Of a stretch of 40,163 nt of DNA, positions 9,540-19,085 are shown one piece after another (position 1 is the stretch's first letter; each line of letters begins with the position of its first letter). The position numbers were made by a program, and so were the translations under genes. The stretch comes from Chara braunii. Lineage: Eukaryota; Streptophyta; Charophyceae; Charales; Characeae. The notes under the pieces were generated by a model. That model worked only from the letters and a program-made list of their open reading frames with translations. It made no database searches and had not been told where the DNA came from. The stretch is taken from assembly GCA_003427395.1 (NCBI GenBank), contig BFEA01000658.1, forward strand, positions 713,264 to 753,426. The letters run 5' to 3'.

Positions 9540-10547
9540 TCATAGTAGGGACCAGGTCAGGGTCTCTGAAGATAATCTTACGAAGTCTTGACCCTGACAC
9601 CATATCATGAACTCTTGAACCATCCATCTCTGATATCTTATAGACTTTGCCATCTGCTTCACCTGTAATTCTATAGGGACCGAGTCATTTGGGCTCCAAT
9701 CGTGTAGTCCACCGAGTCTCAAGGAATTTGTAAAATAGAAGGACAACGTCTCTAACCTTCAACTTCCCTTTCCTTATGTATCTCTTCTTGTTCCATCTCT
9801 TTTGATCTGACAGTCCGCTGATTGTCATTCTTTCTGCAGTATGCATCACTGTCTGATCAACATCTAATATCTGTCTCATTCTGATCTGAAGAAGTTATGA
9901 AATCGAGTATTCTCTGTCACTCTCTTGACTTGACCATGTATTGATTATACTCTCAATAGGTAAGTAGCATATCGTCCATACCACAGAGTGAACGGTGCGT
10001 AACCACTAGTCCTTTGGACAGTGATGTTGTCAGCATAGACTGCAACCCTTAATACTTTTGACCAGTTTCTAAGGTTCCCTTCACCAGTGGATCTTTCAAA
10101 GTTTTGTGCCCTCTCTCAACCGGGCCATTTGCTTGAGGATGGTAAGTAGTTACATATTGAATATTGACATCCAGTCGGAGAGTGGTTCTGCTTACAATCT
10201 CATTTATGAATTCAGACCCTCTGTTTGAGACAAACTCCCTCCTCTATCCAGCCAGTCACTTGCTCGGCTGACTTCCTTTTCGGAGTCTTTGCCTCAATGT
10301 ATCCATAAAAATTAGCCTTTGCCTTAACGTATCCAGAAAAATTTTCTCGTATTCAGTATGTATCTCATATTACCTTTGCCTAGAGGAATAGTGATGAGAT
10401 TCAAGTGGAATCGGCTGCCTGTTCTACCTGGATAGTGGGAAATAACGTTCAATCATCCTTTTTGTAGACCTCTTCCGATATAATACACAAGACTTACAAA
10501 ATTTGTAAATCATATCTTTCATGCCTGGCTAGAAATGAAGTTCAACT
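9540..10547 (-). pseudogene. pol: retroelement 1 integrase, CxxC end, catalytic core and C-terminus
   Basis: Begins in the second half of the zinc finger (FCKSCVLYRKRS, near 10460-10500), then the core. The first catalytic Asp position reads HLNLITIP, where an Asp is expected (Asp to Asn). The second reads VSNRGSEF, where DRG is expected (Asp to Asn). The Glu is kept in HPQANGPVERGH near 10110-10150. A 30-base in-frame tandem duplication lies at 10291-10342. The C-terminal strand-rich region is at 9540-9880 (TRWTTRLEP, then DGSRVHDMVSGSRLRK in another frame). Several frameshifts and stops. Catalytically dead. Confidence 0.85.
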
Positions 10548-11024
10548 CTAGGCTACGAATTGTCCAATGGCAGGACGTCCTGGGCGGATAGTCAGGGGGG
10601 TCTCGGACGTCCGGGCCCGGACAATTTTATTTTTAGNNNNNNNNNNNNNNNNNNNNNNNNNNNNNNNNNNNNNNNNNNNNNNNNNNNNNNNNNNNNNNNN
10701 NNNNNNNNNNNNNNNNNNNNNNNNNNNNNNNNNNNNNNNNNNNNNNNNNNNNNNNNNNNNNNNNNNNNNNNNNNNNNNNNNNNNNNNNNNNNNNNNNNNN
10801 NNNNNNNNNNNNNNNNNNNNNNNNNNNNNNNNNNNNNNNNNNNNNNNNNNNNNNNNNNNNNNNNNNNNNNNNNNNNNNNNNNNNNNNTTTTTTTTTTTTT
10901 TTTTTTTTTTTTTTGGCCCGGACAGACTGTTCGGGGAGGACGTCCGACCGGTTGTCCGAGCGGACAAACCCGGATGGTTAGGGGGGTTCCAGACGTCCGA
11001 TCAGGTAAGCTAGGTTTAATTGTC
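10548..11024 (-). mobile_element. GC-rich insertion splitting the integrase, with candidate target duplication
   Basis: Integrase coding sequence stops on one side and resumes on the other. The two edges carry similar words: CTAGGCTACGAATTGTC at 10548-10564 and CTAGGTTTAATTGTC at 11010-11024, a diverged candidate target duplication of about 15-17 bases. Removing the insert and one copy restores continuity of the integrase zinc-finger region. The insert is far more GC-rich than its host. Its two ends repeat each other in direct orientation (about 10561-10611 and 10949-10999, sharing CGGATNGTNAGGGGGGT and GACGTCCG), and a T run of 27 follows the gap. On the minus strand this reads as GC monomer, poly(A), gap, GC monomer, as in a dimeric retroposon. 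Family not recognised. Confidence 0.6.
10637..10887. other. assembly gap (N)
   Basis: 251 unresolved bases inside the GC-rich insertion, immediately before a 27-base T run. The frames that appear to cross it are artefacts. Confidence 0.99.
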
Positions 11025-11590
11025 TTAAAATAGGTTGCTTCAGCAGCCCTTTGGCCACCAGCAACCCCCTAATGTAGAGCAACAATTATATCTGGTTGTC
11101 TTTCTTTTCCACAGACCATCCTTAATGGAGGCAATCCTCCCTTGTCATCCACGAAAAGGTGACGTCTCTTTAATTTGAACTTCTTCCTTGAGATTTTACA
11201 GTAGTATTCCTTTTGCTGCCCTTTTTCCATCCTATTTTCAATCCCCTGTTAATTTTCATCATATTCTTCAAAGATGAACCATATCTCTTTCTCTTTCTTC
11301 CCAGCCTCTTCTTCATTCTTTGAACCGGAACTCTCTCCCAGTTCATGAGCAGCTACAGCGGCTACGCTGACTTTAGCATACCAATCGTTTTGTTCTTCCT
11401 CTTCTTCTTTTTTGAGAATTAACTCGTAAACATAAGCATCAAGGATTTCTCTCGGTTGTCCCTCTCTTCAGGCCATAGATTTCATTTATAGGAACTTAGA
11501 GCCTTATAATTTTCATCGTCCTCTTCATTCAGGAAGTTATCAACATAGGCAGATTCTTCAATTGTCCCATTAATATTCTCTTCTTTATTT
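11025..11590 (-). pseudogene. pol: retroelement 1 integrase N-terminal zinc-finger region
   Basis: The minus-strand frame near 11040-11220 shows EYYCKISRKK, PPLRMVCGKERQ, then IIVALH-stop-GVAGGQRAAEATYFKT. This is the HH half of the retroviral-type HHCC zinc finger that precedes the integrase core. One in-frame stop falls directly after the first His. Upstream (11230-11590) is an acidic linker between RNase H and integrase with several stops (FLNEEDDENYKALSSYK near 11510-11560). The CC half lies across the insertion at about 10460-10500. Confidence 0.75.
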
Positions 11591-12265
11591 TTTCTCCGTT
11601 CAATTCAGCTCAAGCCATTTGTTCGGTTTTTTCAAGTAGGGATCTTTTCCAGTTTAAAGTCAAAAGTCCAAATGAAGGTAATCCACATGCTCACTTTTGG
11701 ATCTACTTGTTGATGTTTTTTAATAACATCAATCACAACAGACGCAACGATCCTCATGATGAATCTTCTCCAAGTACATAGTGCATGAAGCACCTGAGAC
11801 AGTGGATGAATGTCAGTAGTTCTTTTCTGAACTGGGTGTAATGTTTTTCTATTGAATTAAGAGTTCTAATTTAAAATCTTAGAGGTTTCTCTTTCCCATT
11901 CCCATCTTTCTGGATAAGCACACCACCAAGAGCTACTTACTCTCCATCTGCCTCGATGTTGAAGGGTTTTCCCTCCTCATCATCATGGAAAGGCACCCCT
12001 AACATTACACCTTCATCTCTTAATTTTTCTTGTAAAGTTTCTGCAGTAATCTGTCTTTTCTCAGGACATAATAAATCAGTTCCTTGTCTTACCATCTCTC
12101 TTAGAGGTTTTGCAAGGGTAGAAAAATGAGGAATAAAAATTCTTCTGAATTCAGAGACACCCAAGAAACTCTTGACGTTTGTTACTCGTTTGAAGGACAC
12201 AGACCAGTTCAAAATCTTGTTTATTTTCTTGGGGTCAGGACTCTTACCTTTGGAGAACATATAAA
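11590..12265 (-). pseudogene. pol: retroelement 1 RT connection and RNase H
   Basis: Open frame 11937-12260 gives the RT thumb/connection (GFYMFSKGKSPDPKK, SFLGVSEFRRIFIPHF) and enters RNase H at KPFNIEADGE, which is followed by a stop (TAA at about 11937). The frame then continues with GGVLIQKDGNGKEKPLRF, a stop, and IRTLNSIEKHYTQFRKELL. WITFIWTFDFKLEKIP and KNRTNGLS appear in a shifted frame. These match the order of RNase H motifs in gypsy elements: first Asp, Glu-containing helix, and the DALSR-like end (here NGLS). Confidence 0.85.
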
Positions 12266-13202
12266 ATCCAAGATGGTTACCTCTGCTTGAAAGAGAAGGG
12301 ACTTTGGCCCACTGGCAGATTGTATTTTTGAAATCTCTCTAGGACCAACTTTACTCCTTCAGCATGTTCCAAGACAAACTTTCTGACTCCATCAGCGACC
12401 AAAGTCTCATTTCTTATTATTGGTCCTTTCACATGATTATCATCAATATAGGGTTGGTTATCTCATGAGAAATATCATGCATAACTTGGATCATATCCCT
12501 TTGAATCACTGCCACACCATTAATCCAACCATGAGGCACTACGCACATCTGAATGAACCCTCTTGCCCTGTGCATGACAGTCATCGATCAACTAGTGGGA
12601 TCAATGGGAAACTGATCATAGCCAGAATGTAAGTCAATCAAAGAATAAATGCATCGATCAGCAAAGGATTCAGAAAGGAGATCAGCATTAGGATAACTAT
12701 CTGCATCACGTACCATCACCGAGTAAAGTTTCTAAAGATTTTGTATCCATCTCAGTCCACCCCTTAGTTTTCAAAAACAAAACCAGTGGTTAGTATACAG
12801 TCCATCAACAGGTTCAACAACATTGGAGACAATCTTCTTATCAAGATATTTTACTACCGCTGCCTCCTCCTTCAGGGCATACTTGGTTGGTCTGTCGTTC
12901 CATGGGATGTGATCAATTGTCCAAATTTTTGCCATCTTAATCATGTCCACGTCCATCCGTCCTCTCTCTTCATCATTAAAGAAGAACGCATCCGAGAACT
13001 TTTAACATACTTTGAAGATATATTTTTTCTCTTTAGGCAAGATAAATTGATCTGACCCTATCTTCATTGTGTCAAATTTTTCCCTCGTGACTTTATTCCC
13101 CAATTTTGCAGACTCCCTTAATACTTTAATGATTCTCCTTTCCTTTTTCAATGCCTCATCATAATCATTTTCTATTAGGACTGCTACCGTTTTTTTTTTC
13201 AC
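12266..13202 (-). pseudogene. pol: retroelement 1 reverse transcriptase
   Basis: 13002-13202 is a linker. 12771-12956 reads IDHIPWNDRPTKYALKEE and ends NHWFCF-stop. The same frame continues with GGLRWIQNL-stop, SLIDLHSGYDQF (motif A, Asp present), a stop, then FIQMCVVPHGW (motif B region). After a one-base frameshift near 12440-12450 motif C reads YIDDNHVKGP, with both Asp intact. At least three in-frame stops and two frameshifts. The catalytic aspartates of motifs A and C survive, so the decay is in frame integrity rather than in those residues. Confidence 0.88.
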
Positions 13203-13213
13203 TCCCCTTGGGC

Positions 13214-14074
13214 TTATACTTTATTTTTGACCCAGTGACTATATTTTCCTAAAAAAAGATGAGCTGAAGCAAATTTTAATTTCATCCTTCCACCTTTAGC
13301 AGTCTCAACAACCTTCTTGAATGCTTCAATCTGTCCATCTTCATTTTCGAGTTTGCCAAGAGTTTTCATCATCTTTGAAATTCGATTAATATCAACTGAG
13401 ACTTCTTCCTTGACCTCTTGCTTGTTTTTTCCTTTTATCTTTCTTATCTTCTCAAAAGATGTTTCCCTTCTGATTGAGTTAGTTGATGCCTTATGCTTAT
13501 GATGATGGGAAGTGCAGACCATACAGGTTTGTTCCTCTGCAGTCTCCGGATCTTGCAAGCCAATCCAGGACGACCCTTCATGACTAAAGAATTGAACAAC
13601 TTTCATCCTGTGCAGGAACGGAGTACCCAGAATACAATCATGGTCTATGTCTGACACCACGAATCCCAATAGTTCGACTGACAGCATTCCAACCTTGATG
13701 GGCAAGTTGTCAATGAACCCTGCCAAGAAGATCTCTTCCGCAATATTACTTAGTATTCGCTTTGAGGGTCTATTAATGGTCAAGTCGCAAACTTTTATAG
13801 TCCTCTGAGAGATAAGTATCATTTTTGCCCTAGAGTCCGCTAAGGCTTGGATTTTCACTTGATTAATATAGATAGCTAAATACCCTAACCCCATGGTTGT
13901 CGATCTCATCTTACATCTGGGTAAGGTCCTGTTGACTTGGTTGGGAAAGACTGATCCTAGGTAATTAACTTTCATCCTTTTTTTTTCAATTGGCTTCCCG
14001 AGTTCCTCCCTCAACTTTTGTGCTAGCGTCATTGCCCCCTTAAAAGACAAGGCCACTTTTGTTTCTTGCAACAT
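13214..14074 (-). pseudogene. pro: retroelement 1 aspartyl protease
   Basis: 286-residue open frame. The active-site loop reads ALADSRAKMILIS, where retropepsins have D-S/T-G. Gly is replaced by Arg (GGG to AGG would do it), so the enzyme should be inactive. The conserved second motif is present as CILGTPFLH (about residues 150-158). A Lys-rich C-terminal extension follows (KIRKIKGKNKQEVKEEVS). In this element type protease follows the zinc knuckle, as here. Confidence 0.8.
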
Positions 14075-14172
14075 CTTTATAATTACATCTGTAATTACAG
14101 TTTCATCCTCTAACTCACTCTTGAGAACAAATTTTCTTCTCTTTCCTTGCTTACTCTTTTTAGATAGAGAAG

Positions 14173-14709
14173 TTATGGTTCTTGATCATCAAAAATTTCA
14201 TTTAGAGTCTCTTCGACCTTCCTTTTTTTATTTTCCTCTATCATTTGAGGTGCGAAACGTGCTTGAAGATTTCTCACTTCTCCAATCACCACACTGGGTT
14301 CCATGACGAGTTCCGGTAGTAAATCACCCTCAAAAGACATAATGTTGGTCGAACAAGAGGGCTCGCTAGAAGAAAATGTCACTAACTCAGAAGAAATCTG
14401 AAAAGCAGAACTCTCCTCTAATGATAGTCCACTTGAAAAAGCCTCATCAGACATGTCTTCTACTAAAGTTAGGGACTGCAGAGACAATTCAATCAATAAA
14501 AAAAGGTAATCAGTTTTCTGCATAAGTTTCTCAGGCAATTGATCGATAAGGAAGTGAATACTCACATTGGTTTTACTCTTCTTCTTTTTCTTCATTTTTT
14601 CATCATGTTTAAGGGTAAGAAGTCTCATACCTCCAGGATGCCTGAAGTCCAATTTGTTCCATGAGTTGTTACAAATATGACCCATTGCATCGTTCTTTAG
14701 CCATCCCAC
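14173..14709 (-). pseudogene. gag: retroelement 1 Gag-to-protease linker
   Basis: 178-residue frame directly after the zinc knuckle and one base out of frame with it, so a frameshift lies near 14690-14709. It starts WLKNDAMGHICNNSWNKLDF, then a Lys run (EKMKKKKKSK), then a Ser/Glu-rich acidic stretch with no known domain. Such linkers are common between knuckle and protease. It ends 98 bases before the protease frame. Confidence 0.6.
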
Positions 14710-15697
14710 TCTTCACATCCTCTTCTAGAGGTTTACAGTAGGTGGTAGTATGATCTTCTTCACCACAGTAATAACAGACAAAACTCTTCCTTGGACGCTC
14801 GTCATACTTCCTTCTCTCTCTGTTCCCTTTTCCACCATTTCCTTCATTCTTTCTGGATCTGGAGGAATCCCCTTTCTTACCATAGCCACCATCATCGTCA
14901 TCATCTTTTTCATCTTCACTTTATGCCTTCTTCTTTCCATTTTCATTCGCAGCATGATTAGCAGACATATAATTGGCCATAACCGATTGAGGAATATTCT
15001 CAGCATTCAAATTGTTCCCTCTATTCATACCATTTTCAGTCTCTCCGTCTTTAGCCAGTGTATTGATTTGATTCAATGACTTCTTGTGTGAGACCGTAGG
15101 CAGAGTTCTGACTATTGCAACCATTTCATCCCATATGAGAGGGTAGTGTTGAGCTTGATTGAGAACAGTCCGTCTCTCATTATCTGTAAAATTAGTCAGA
15201 AAAATATTGCATCTCAGAGCCTCATCCAAATATGGGATTCTCCTAGCTGTTCGGATGAAAGTTTGAAGGAAAACATTGAAGGTGTCATACTTAGCTCTTC
15301 TGACGTTGAGAAGATCCTTGGTAGTGGTTGGGACAGAGTCTTTCTCAAATTTTCTTTTCATTCTCTCTTTGACTTCTTCCCATGTTGTAGCCTCTTCCAT
15401 CAACTATTGGACTGTCAACCTCGCGTCAGTATCACAATAAGATAGAAGGTGTTTGAGTCGCTGTTTGTATGTCCAACCATAACTAAGCCCAAATAGTTCA
15501 TACTCATCCAAGAAATCATTTACTTGAGGCCCTCTGAAGCATGAAATTCTCTCATCCGGCCTCTTTGCTCTTGCTATATCTGACACCCTTTTTATTGTGT
15601 CAACTCTCTCGACCAACTCTTGAATAACACCGATCAGGGTCTCTTCACGAGTCCCTGCAGAAGAGCTATGTTTTCCTCGTCCTGTCATTTTGACCAT
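14680..15697 (-). pseudogene. gag: retroelement 1 Gag with zinc knuckle
   Basis: One reading frame with two in-frame stops, TAG at 15404-15406 (after TDARLTVQ) and TAA at 14921-14923 (after NGKKKA). N-terminus is MVKMTGRGKHSSSAG. The capsid-like region contains FLDEYELFGLSYGW and TWEEVKERMKRKFEKD, matching the Retrotrans_gag pattern of W/F-rich helices. An acidic stretch follows, then a perfect CX2CX4HX4C knuckle CYYCGEEDHTTTYC at 14735-14776. The knuckle is in the same frame as the capsid part, which shows the stops are later mutations. Confidence 0.88.
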
Positions 15698-15752
15698 AAA
15701 TATCCCTGATTTTTATTTTTTTTTTGTCACTTTTGACCTCTTCTTTCTTATT

Positions 15753-15990
15753 TTCAACCTCTTACTTTTCTCGCAAGGGATAAAAGTTCATCTCTCTCTT
15801 TTTTTGTTTGCTCTACCCGTTGAGAATTTTGTACGTAGAGAGTATGGGCAATTATAGACTAAGTGGTGATCAAAGGCAATACAATTCTTCTCAACCTTCC
15901 AATATAATCCTCAATTAGTTCCCTTTCATCATCCCTACTCAATCTTGTGTTATATCCCTTCACAGTACCCCGGTCATAAAGTACCGTATC
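15753..15990 (-). pseudogene. P-domain copy 1 (N-terminal part, next to gag)
   Basis: The frame reads NTRLSRDDERELIEDYIGR, then RRIVLPLITT-stop and NSQRVEQTKKERDELLSL. The order R-L-S-x-(D/E)-(D/E)-x-(R/E), a Leu-rich helix, then R-x-V-L-P matches the start of P-domain copies 4 (GRLSTEESEKLL, TRKVVLPYEIV) and 6. It lies 56 bases upstream of the gag frame. Unrecognised family. Confidence 0.45.
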
Positions 15991-15994
15991 AGGT

Positions 15995-16425
15995 CTATAA
16001 TCTCATTGTCAAATTGCATGACTTATGAATCACTATTAATTTTTCTGGCAAGAGATACTCGCTCTCTAGAAGAGTGATATGATACTCTCTCAGTGATTCT
16101 TACTTTCACTACCTTAGCTTATCTCAGTCTGGTCAGTGATGACTCTCAAGGCAGAGTCTCTCATCCGATCAAAGAAAGGTTGCAAGAACTCAAGCTCGTC
16201 CAAGTAGAGAGACTTCTGTCTGAAATCCGTATAGTACCTTCTATCTTGACTATCCTTCCTTCCAATACAACTCCAAACGTTAGTTGTTCAACGAGACCAG
16301 GCATTATCGATCATTATGTACAGTGTCAGGAGAGGTAGATTTTTGGATGAGTGTAGTCAGGAATCTCAAACTGTTGCTCAAAGGTATTCAAAAGTAAGGA
16401 CTTTATTACCACTGTGGAATCACTC
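15995..16425 (-). pseudogene. P-domain copy 2 (heavily broken)
   Basis: Three short frames in the expected order: VIKSLLLNTFEQQFEIPDY (near 16340-16425, the Leu-rich and F-x-x-P-x-Y start), RYYTDFRQKSLYLDEL (16114-16240), and EYHITLLESEYLLPEKLIV (near 16000-16095). Coding character is clear from the long protein-like runs, but stops and shifts separate them. Assignment to the P family is by position and motif order. Confidence 0.35.
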
Positions 16426-16439
16426 TCTCTTGCGTTACC

Positions 16440-16856
16440 TATTATGACAATAGCTTCTAGGAGAGACAACCAGTCTCTTCTGTCGTCAAAACCATCAGTA
16501 GTTGAGAAATTCGGAAGTTTCTCAAACTGCCTTATTCCTTCTCCCCAAGTTATTTTTTTTCGTAATTTTTCAAGCCACTATTTTGTCCTTATAAGACTAA
16601 TATAAACTCCCATCCGACATTCCAAATAATCAGCTTCCTTCTTTAGGTATGCTGGAGTGTAAATTCTTACATCCAAGCTGCCAGTGTGAAATATTATTCG
16701 CCCTCTTACACATGTCTCATACCTCAGAATTACAAAGGGACTATTAGATTCAGTCACTTTATAAAGTCTGATTCTCACAACAATTATCCTTGCTGCTGAG
16801 AGTATCCTTCCTAAGCCATCCTCACCTTCCATACAAAATCTATCATGGCTGACCAA
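16440..16856 (-). pseudogene. P-domain copy 3
   Basis: The frame at 16578-16856 reads SPFVILRYETCV and GSLDVRIYTPAYLKKEADYL. The second matches DTYNVRIYVPKK of copy 5. After a shift, 16440-16545 gives FEKLPNFSTTDGFDDRRDWL then LEAIVIIG, matching the LPVHDINLSRNNW...IKFALRV end of copy 5. It overlaps the end of copy 4 by about 45 bases in another frame. Confidence 0.55.
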
Positions 16857-17257
16857 TTGTCCCCCGAAAGCGTAAGTCCTTCAACAACGGGAGACGATAT
16901 CCTAGTGAAAGGTCTAGCGTAAGTACTACAAGAGAAACTCTCTCCTTGTTCAAGCCTTAGTCTTTCATCATGTACAATGTCTACTGCCCGTTCCCAGCAT
17001 CGACTACGTCTACACCCTTCTAGTCTCTGTTTTGGTACATAGATTCCAATATCAAACTTGTCGAGATCAATAAAGTAGCAGGTAAGGACAAAAACATTGT
17101 CATGTTCCAGGTCTCGACTCTTTAGTGCCTCATATCTCACGATTTCATAGGGAAGCACAACTTTTCTTGTTATAAATTTGAGGGATTTCAGTAGCTTCTC
17201 TGACTCTTCCGTACTCAACCTCCCATTTCCTCTTCCCAGCCTAAACCAGGACCTCAC
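16811..17257 (-). pseudogene. P-domain copy 4 (nearly complete)
   Basis: 149 residues. Order of features: basic N-terminus (WFRLGRGNGRLSTEE), Leu/Lys helix (EKLLKSLKFITRK), VVLPYEIVRYEA, NVFVLTCYFIDLDKFDIGIYVPK (core), a charged helix (CWERAVDIVHDERLRLEQ), and a C-terminal SGDNWSAMIDFVWKVR. It aligns end to end with copy 5. It starts with GTG rather than ATG in this frame and is separated from copy 5 by 26 bases that include stops, so the units are not in one frame now. I do not recognise the family; I see no signal peptide, membrane segment or metal site. Confidence 0.65.
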
Positions 17258-17283
17258 TTTGGGAGGTATGTACGACTAACTCA

Positions 17284-17772
17284 TTAGTGTTTTTCATCTT
17301 TCCTTCTCACTCTCAGTGCAAACTTAATCACAACAGACCAATTATTCCTTGACAAATTGATATCATGTACAGGAAGAGTTTGAAATCCTCCAAAGACCGT
17401 AAACCGAGTGGATCCAATGAAGCACTTATTCTCCCTTTCAAGTCGCTCTTTCTCTTTTAACACAACTTCCTCAGCAAATCCCCAACATCTCTCATACACC
17501 GCATCAACTCTTCTTTTCTTAGGAACATAGATCCTCACATTATATGTGTCCAGCTCTATGAAGTAGAATGTCAAAACATAGAATCGTTCCTGTTCCCATC
17601 CACTCTCCACCATTTCGTATTTGACAACTTCATATGGGAACACTTCTTTCTTACTTAAAACATTCAATGATTCCAGGAGACACTCAACTTTCTCTTTACT
17701 TCGACTCGAACCTCTGCCAAATCCTGACTTTCGCTGTTCGATTTCCTCTGTTGAAATTCCTTTCGTTCTCAT
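17284..17772 (-). pseudogene. P-domain copy 5 (best preserved)
   Basis: 162 residues from an ATG (MRTKGISTEEIEQRK). Order: basic Gly/Ser/Arg-rich N-terminus (GFGRGSSRSKEK), Leu helix (VECLLESLNVLSKK), EVFPYEVVKYEMVES, core ERFYVLTFYFIELDTYNVRI then YVPKKR, charged helix (CWGFAEEVVLKEKERLE), and C-terminal LSRNNWSVVIKFALRVRR. The alternation of hydrophobic residues in the core suggests paired beta strands. A clean 162-codon frame among decayed neighbours makes this the reference copy. Function unknown. It lies about 1.6 kb upstream of gag within the leader of retroelement 1. Confidence 0.6.
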
Positions 17773-17782
17773 GAGAGCCCAC

Positions 17783-18190
17783 TCATTCCTCCCACTTTAA
17801 TACCATATTGATTATTGACAATCAATTACTTCCTTCACAGTAACTGTTCGGGATAAAAGGAATTAGAACTGTCTCATAGGTTACTGGCATTAACCCCCAT
17901 TCCAGTTTTTTTCTTTGCTTGATCAATTTGTTTTCTCATCATAGATATATTGAACAGATATTTCCCATAGCCAGTTAAAGACCTCACCATCGTTGCAACC
18001 TCTATTATTGACATAAGGACGAATATCATGGATATCTCCCTCCAAGAAGCGAGCTTGTATTACAAAAATGGTTGAATTGCTAGAGTGATAAACCCAACAA
18101 TGCTCATACTAATAGGGAAATATCCTTTTAATTGTCAACTTTGAGAGCTCTTTCAATGCATCAGTAGTTAGCATTCTTGATATAGTCTCC
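17783..18190 (-). pseudogene. P-domain copy 6 (first after the primer site)
   Basis: The frame reads RMLTTDALKELSKLTIKRIF, PY-stop-YEHCWVYH, IFVIQARFLEGDIHDIRPYV, and FNWLWEISVQYIYDEK. After a shift it ends CEGSN-stop-LSIINMVLKWEE. Every block aligns with copies 4 and 5 (LTT..L.EL, F-P-Y, F-V-x-x-x-x-F-x-E-x-D-x-x-D-I-R-x-Y-V, final W). One in-frame stop sits within the F-P-Y-E block. It begins about 310 bases downstream of the primer-binding site. Confidence 0.55.
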
Positions 18191-18499
18191 AAACTTTTGA
18201 CTCATTCCCTTCTTTCTCTGTTTTTCAAGGACGTCAAGGGCTCATAAGACATACCTGTGATCAAGCCTAATCCTCTCCAATAAATTATGTCAGTCTCCTT
18301 CTCCAGTCCAGTGTAATACCTCTTACATGAAGAGATAAGACCCAGTTAGCAACGGAGAACTTCCAATAAAATTAATGATTCACTCAAGATGTGAGAGTCA
18401 ATCTGAAAATTTAGATATTGTCAACAGTTTTCAAGTCCTAATCAAAAGCTCAAAGCGGTTGCTGACCCGGGCTAGTTCCGGACACAAAAAAAAATCATG

Positions 18500-18517
18500 T
18501 CCCCGACAATGGCGTCA
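18500..18517 (-). promoter_or_regulatory. putative primer-binding site, tRNA-Asp type
   Basis: The minus strand reads TGACGCCATTGTCGGGGA. It matches 15 of 18 bases of the plant tRNA-Asp-primed site TGGCGCCGTTGCCGGGGA, and the three differences are all transitions. It sits four A after a terminal ACA on its upstream side, as expected just inside a 5' LTR. From memory, Athila-type plant gypsy elements use this primer. Confidence 0.6.
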
Positions 18518-18520
18518 TTT

Positions 18521-18962
18521 TTGTCGCACTTTTTCTAGTCAGACCACTTCGGGCGACCAGAAAGCCAATAGGCTGTCACGCAGGAATTTATTGTTGTTTT
18601 GCAATAAATAAATAAATTAACTGAAGCAAATCCTTTCCTGCAGTGTGTGTCCGGCTTCGAGCGAGACCCTACAATTGCAGTCTTCGTCGGTCCCCGATCT
18701 TAGGAATCTTTTATTTTGATTCGGAACAACAAAGAATCATGCAAATATTAATCATAAAATTCTGGTATGCCATGCGTGCATTAATTTTGCCAATTTTCAA
18801 ATTTTGAGAACTGTGACAGTATCATTAGAGAACATAATCATCAAGCAAAACAATGTAGAAGATGCAGGACCGACTGACTTGAGCAGTGGTAAGGGGAAGT
18901 GAGGGAAGAATGAAAACTCATAATTATTTTAGGAAATCACAAGTGAATAGACACGGCCAACA
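18521..18962 (-). repeat. putative 5' LTR of retroelement 1 (about 440 bp)
   Basis: Inferred from the primer site. The minus strand ends GTGCGACA four bases before it, and a start TGTTGG lies at 18962, giving TGT...ACA ends. The interior is A/T-rich with AATAAA near 18720 and 18600. The five bases before the start are ACTAG on the minus strand. The partner LTR was not found in 6600-9539, so the left limit is inference from motifs only. Confidence 0.4.
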
Positions 18963-19085
18963 CTAGTCAAGAGTCCTCATTCATCCCTCTAGAGCCTCAT
19001 CACTGATCTCTCATTTGATTGTGCGTTTCTTGTACTTCGAGCCATGTCTACGCACTCCCTGAGATTGTGGCCTTTGAATGTAGAG

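Larger units (their letters stand above)
9540..18962 (-). mobile_element. retroelement 1: decayed Ty3/gypsy LTR retrotransposon
   Basis: Read on the minus strand from 18962 down: putative 5' LTR, primer-binding site, long leader carrying P-domain copies, Gag with zinc knuckle, aspartyl protease, RT, RNase H, integrase. RT-RNase H before integrase places it in Ty3/gypsy. RT starts with an HIPWNDRPTKYALK-type segment and has IQNL and YIDDN motifs. Every domain is interrupted by stops and frameshifts, and the protease and integrase active sites are altered. A leader of about 2.8 kb before gag is unusual and recalls Ogre/Tat-type elements, which carry an extra ORF there. No 3' LTR found. Confidence 0.85.

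Noticed and set aside
10548-11033. Open frames across the N gap at 10637-10887
   Set aside because: They exist only because unresolved bases contain no stop.
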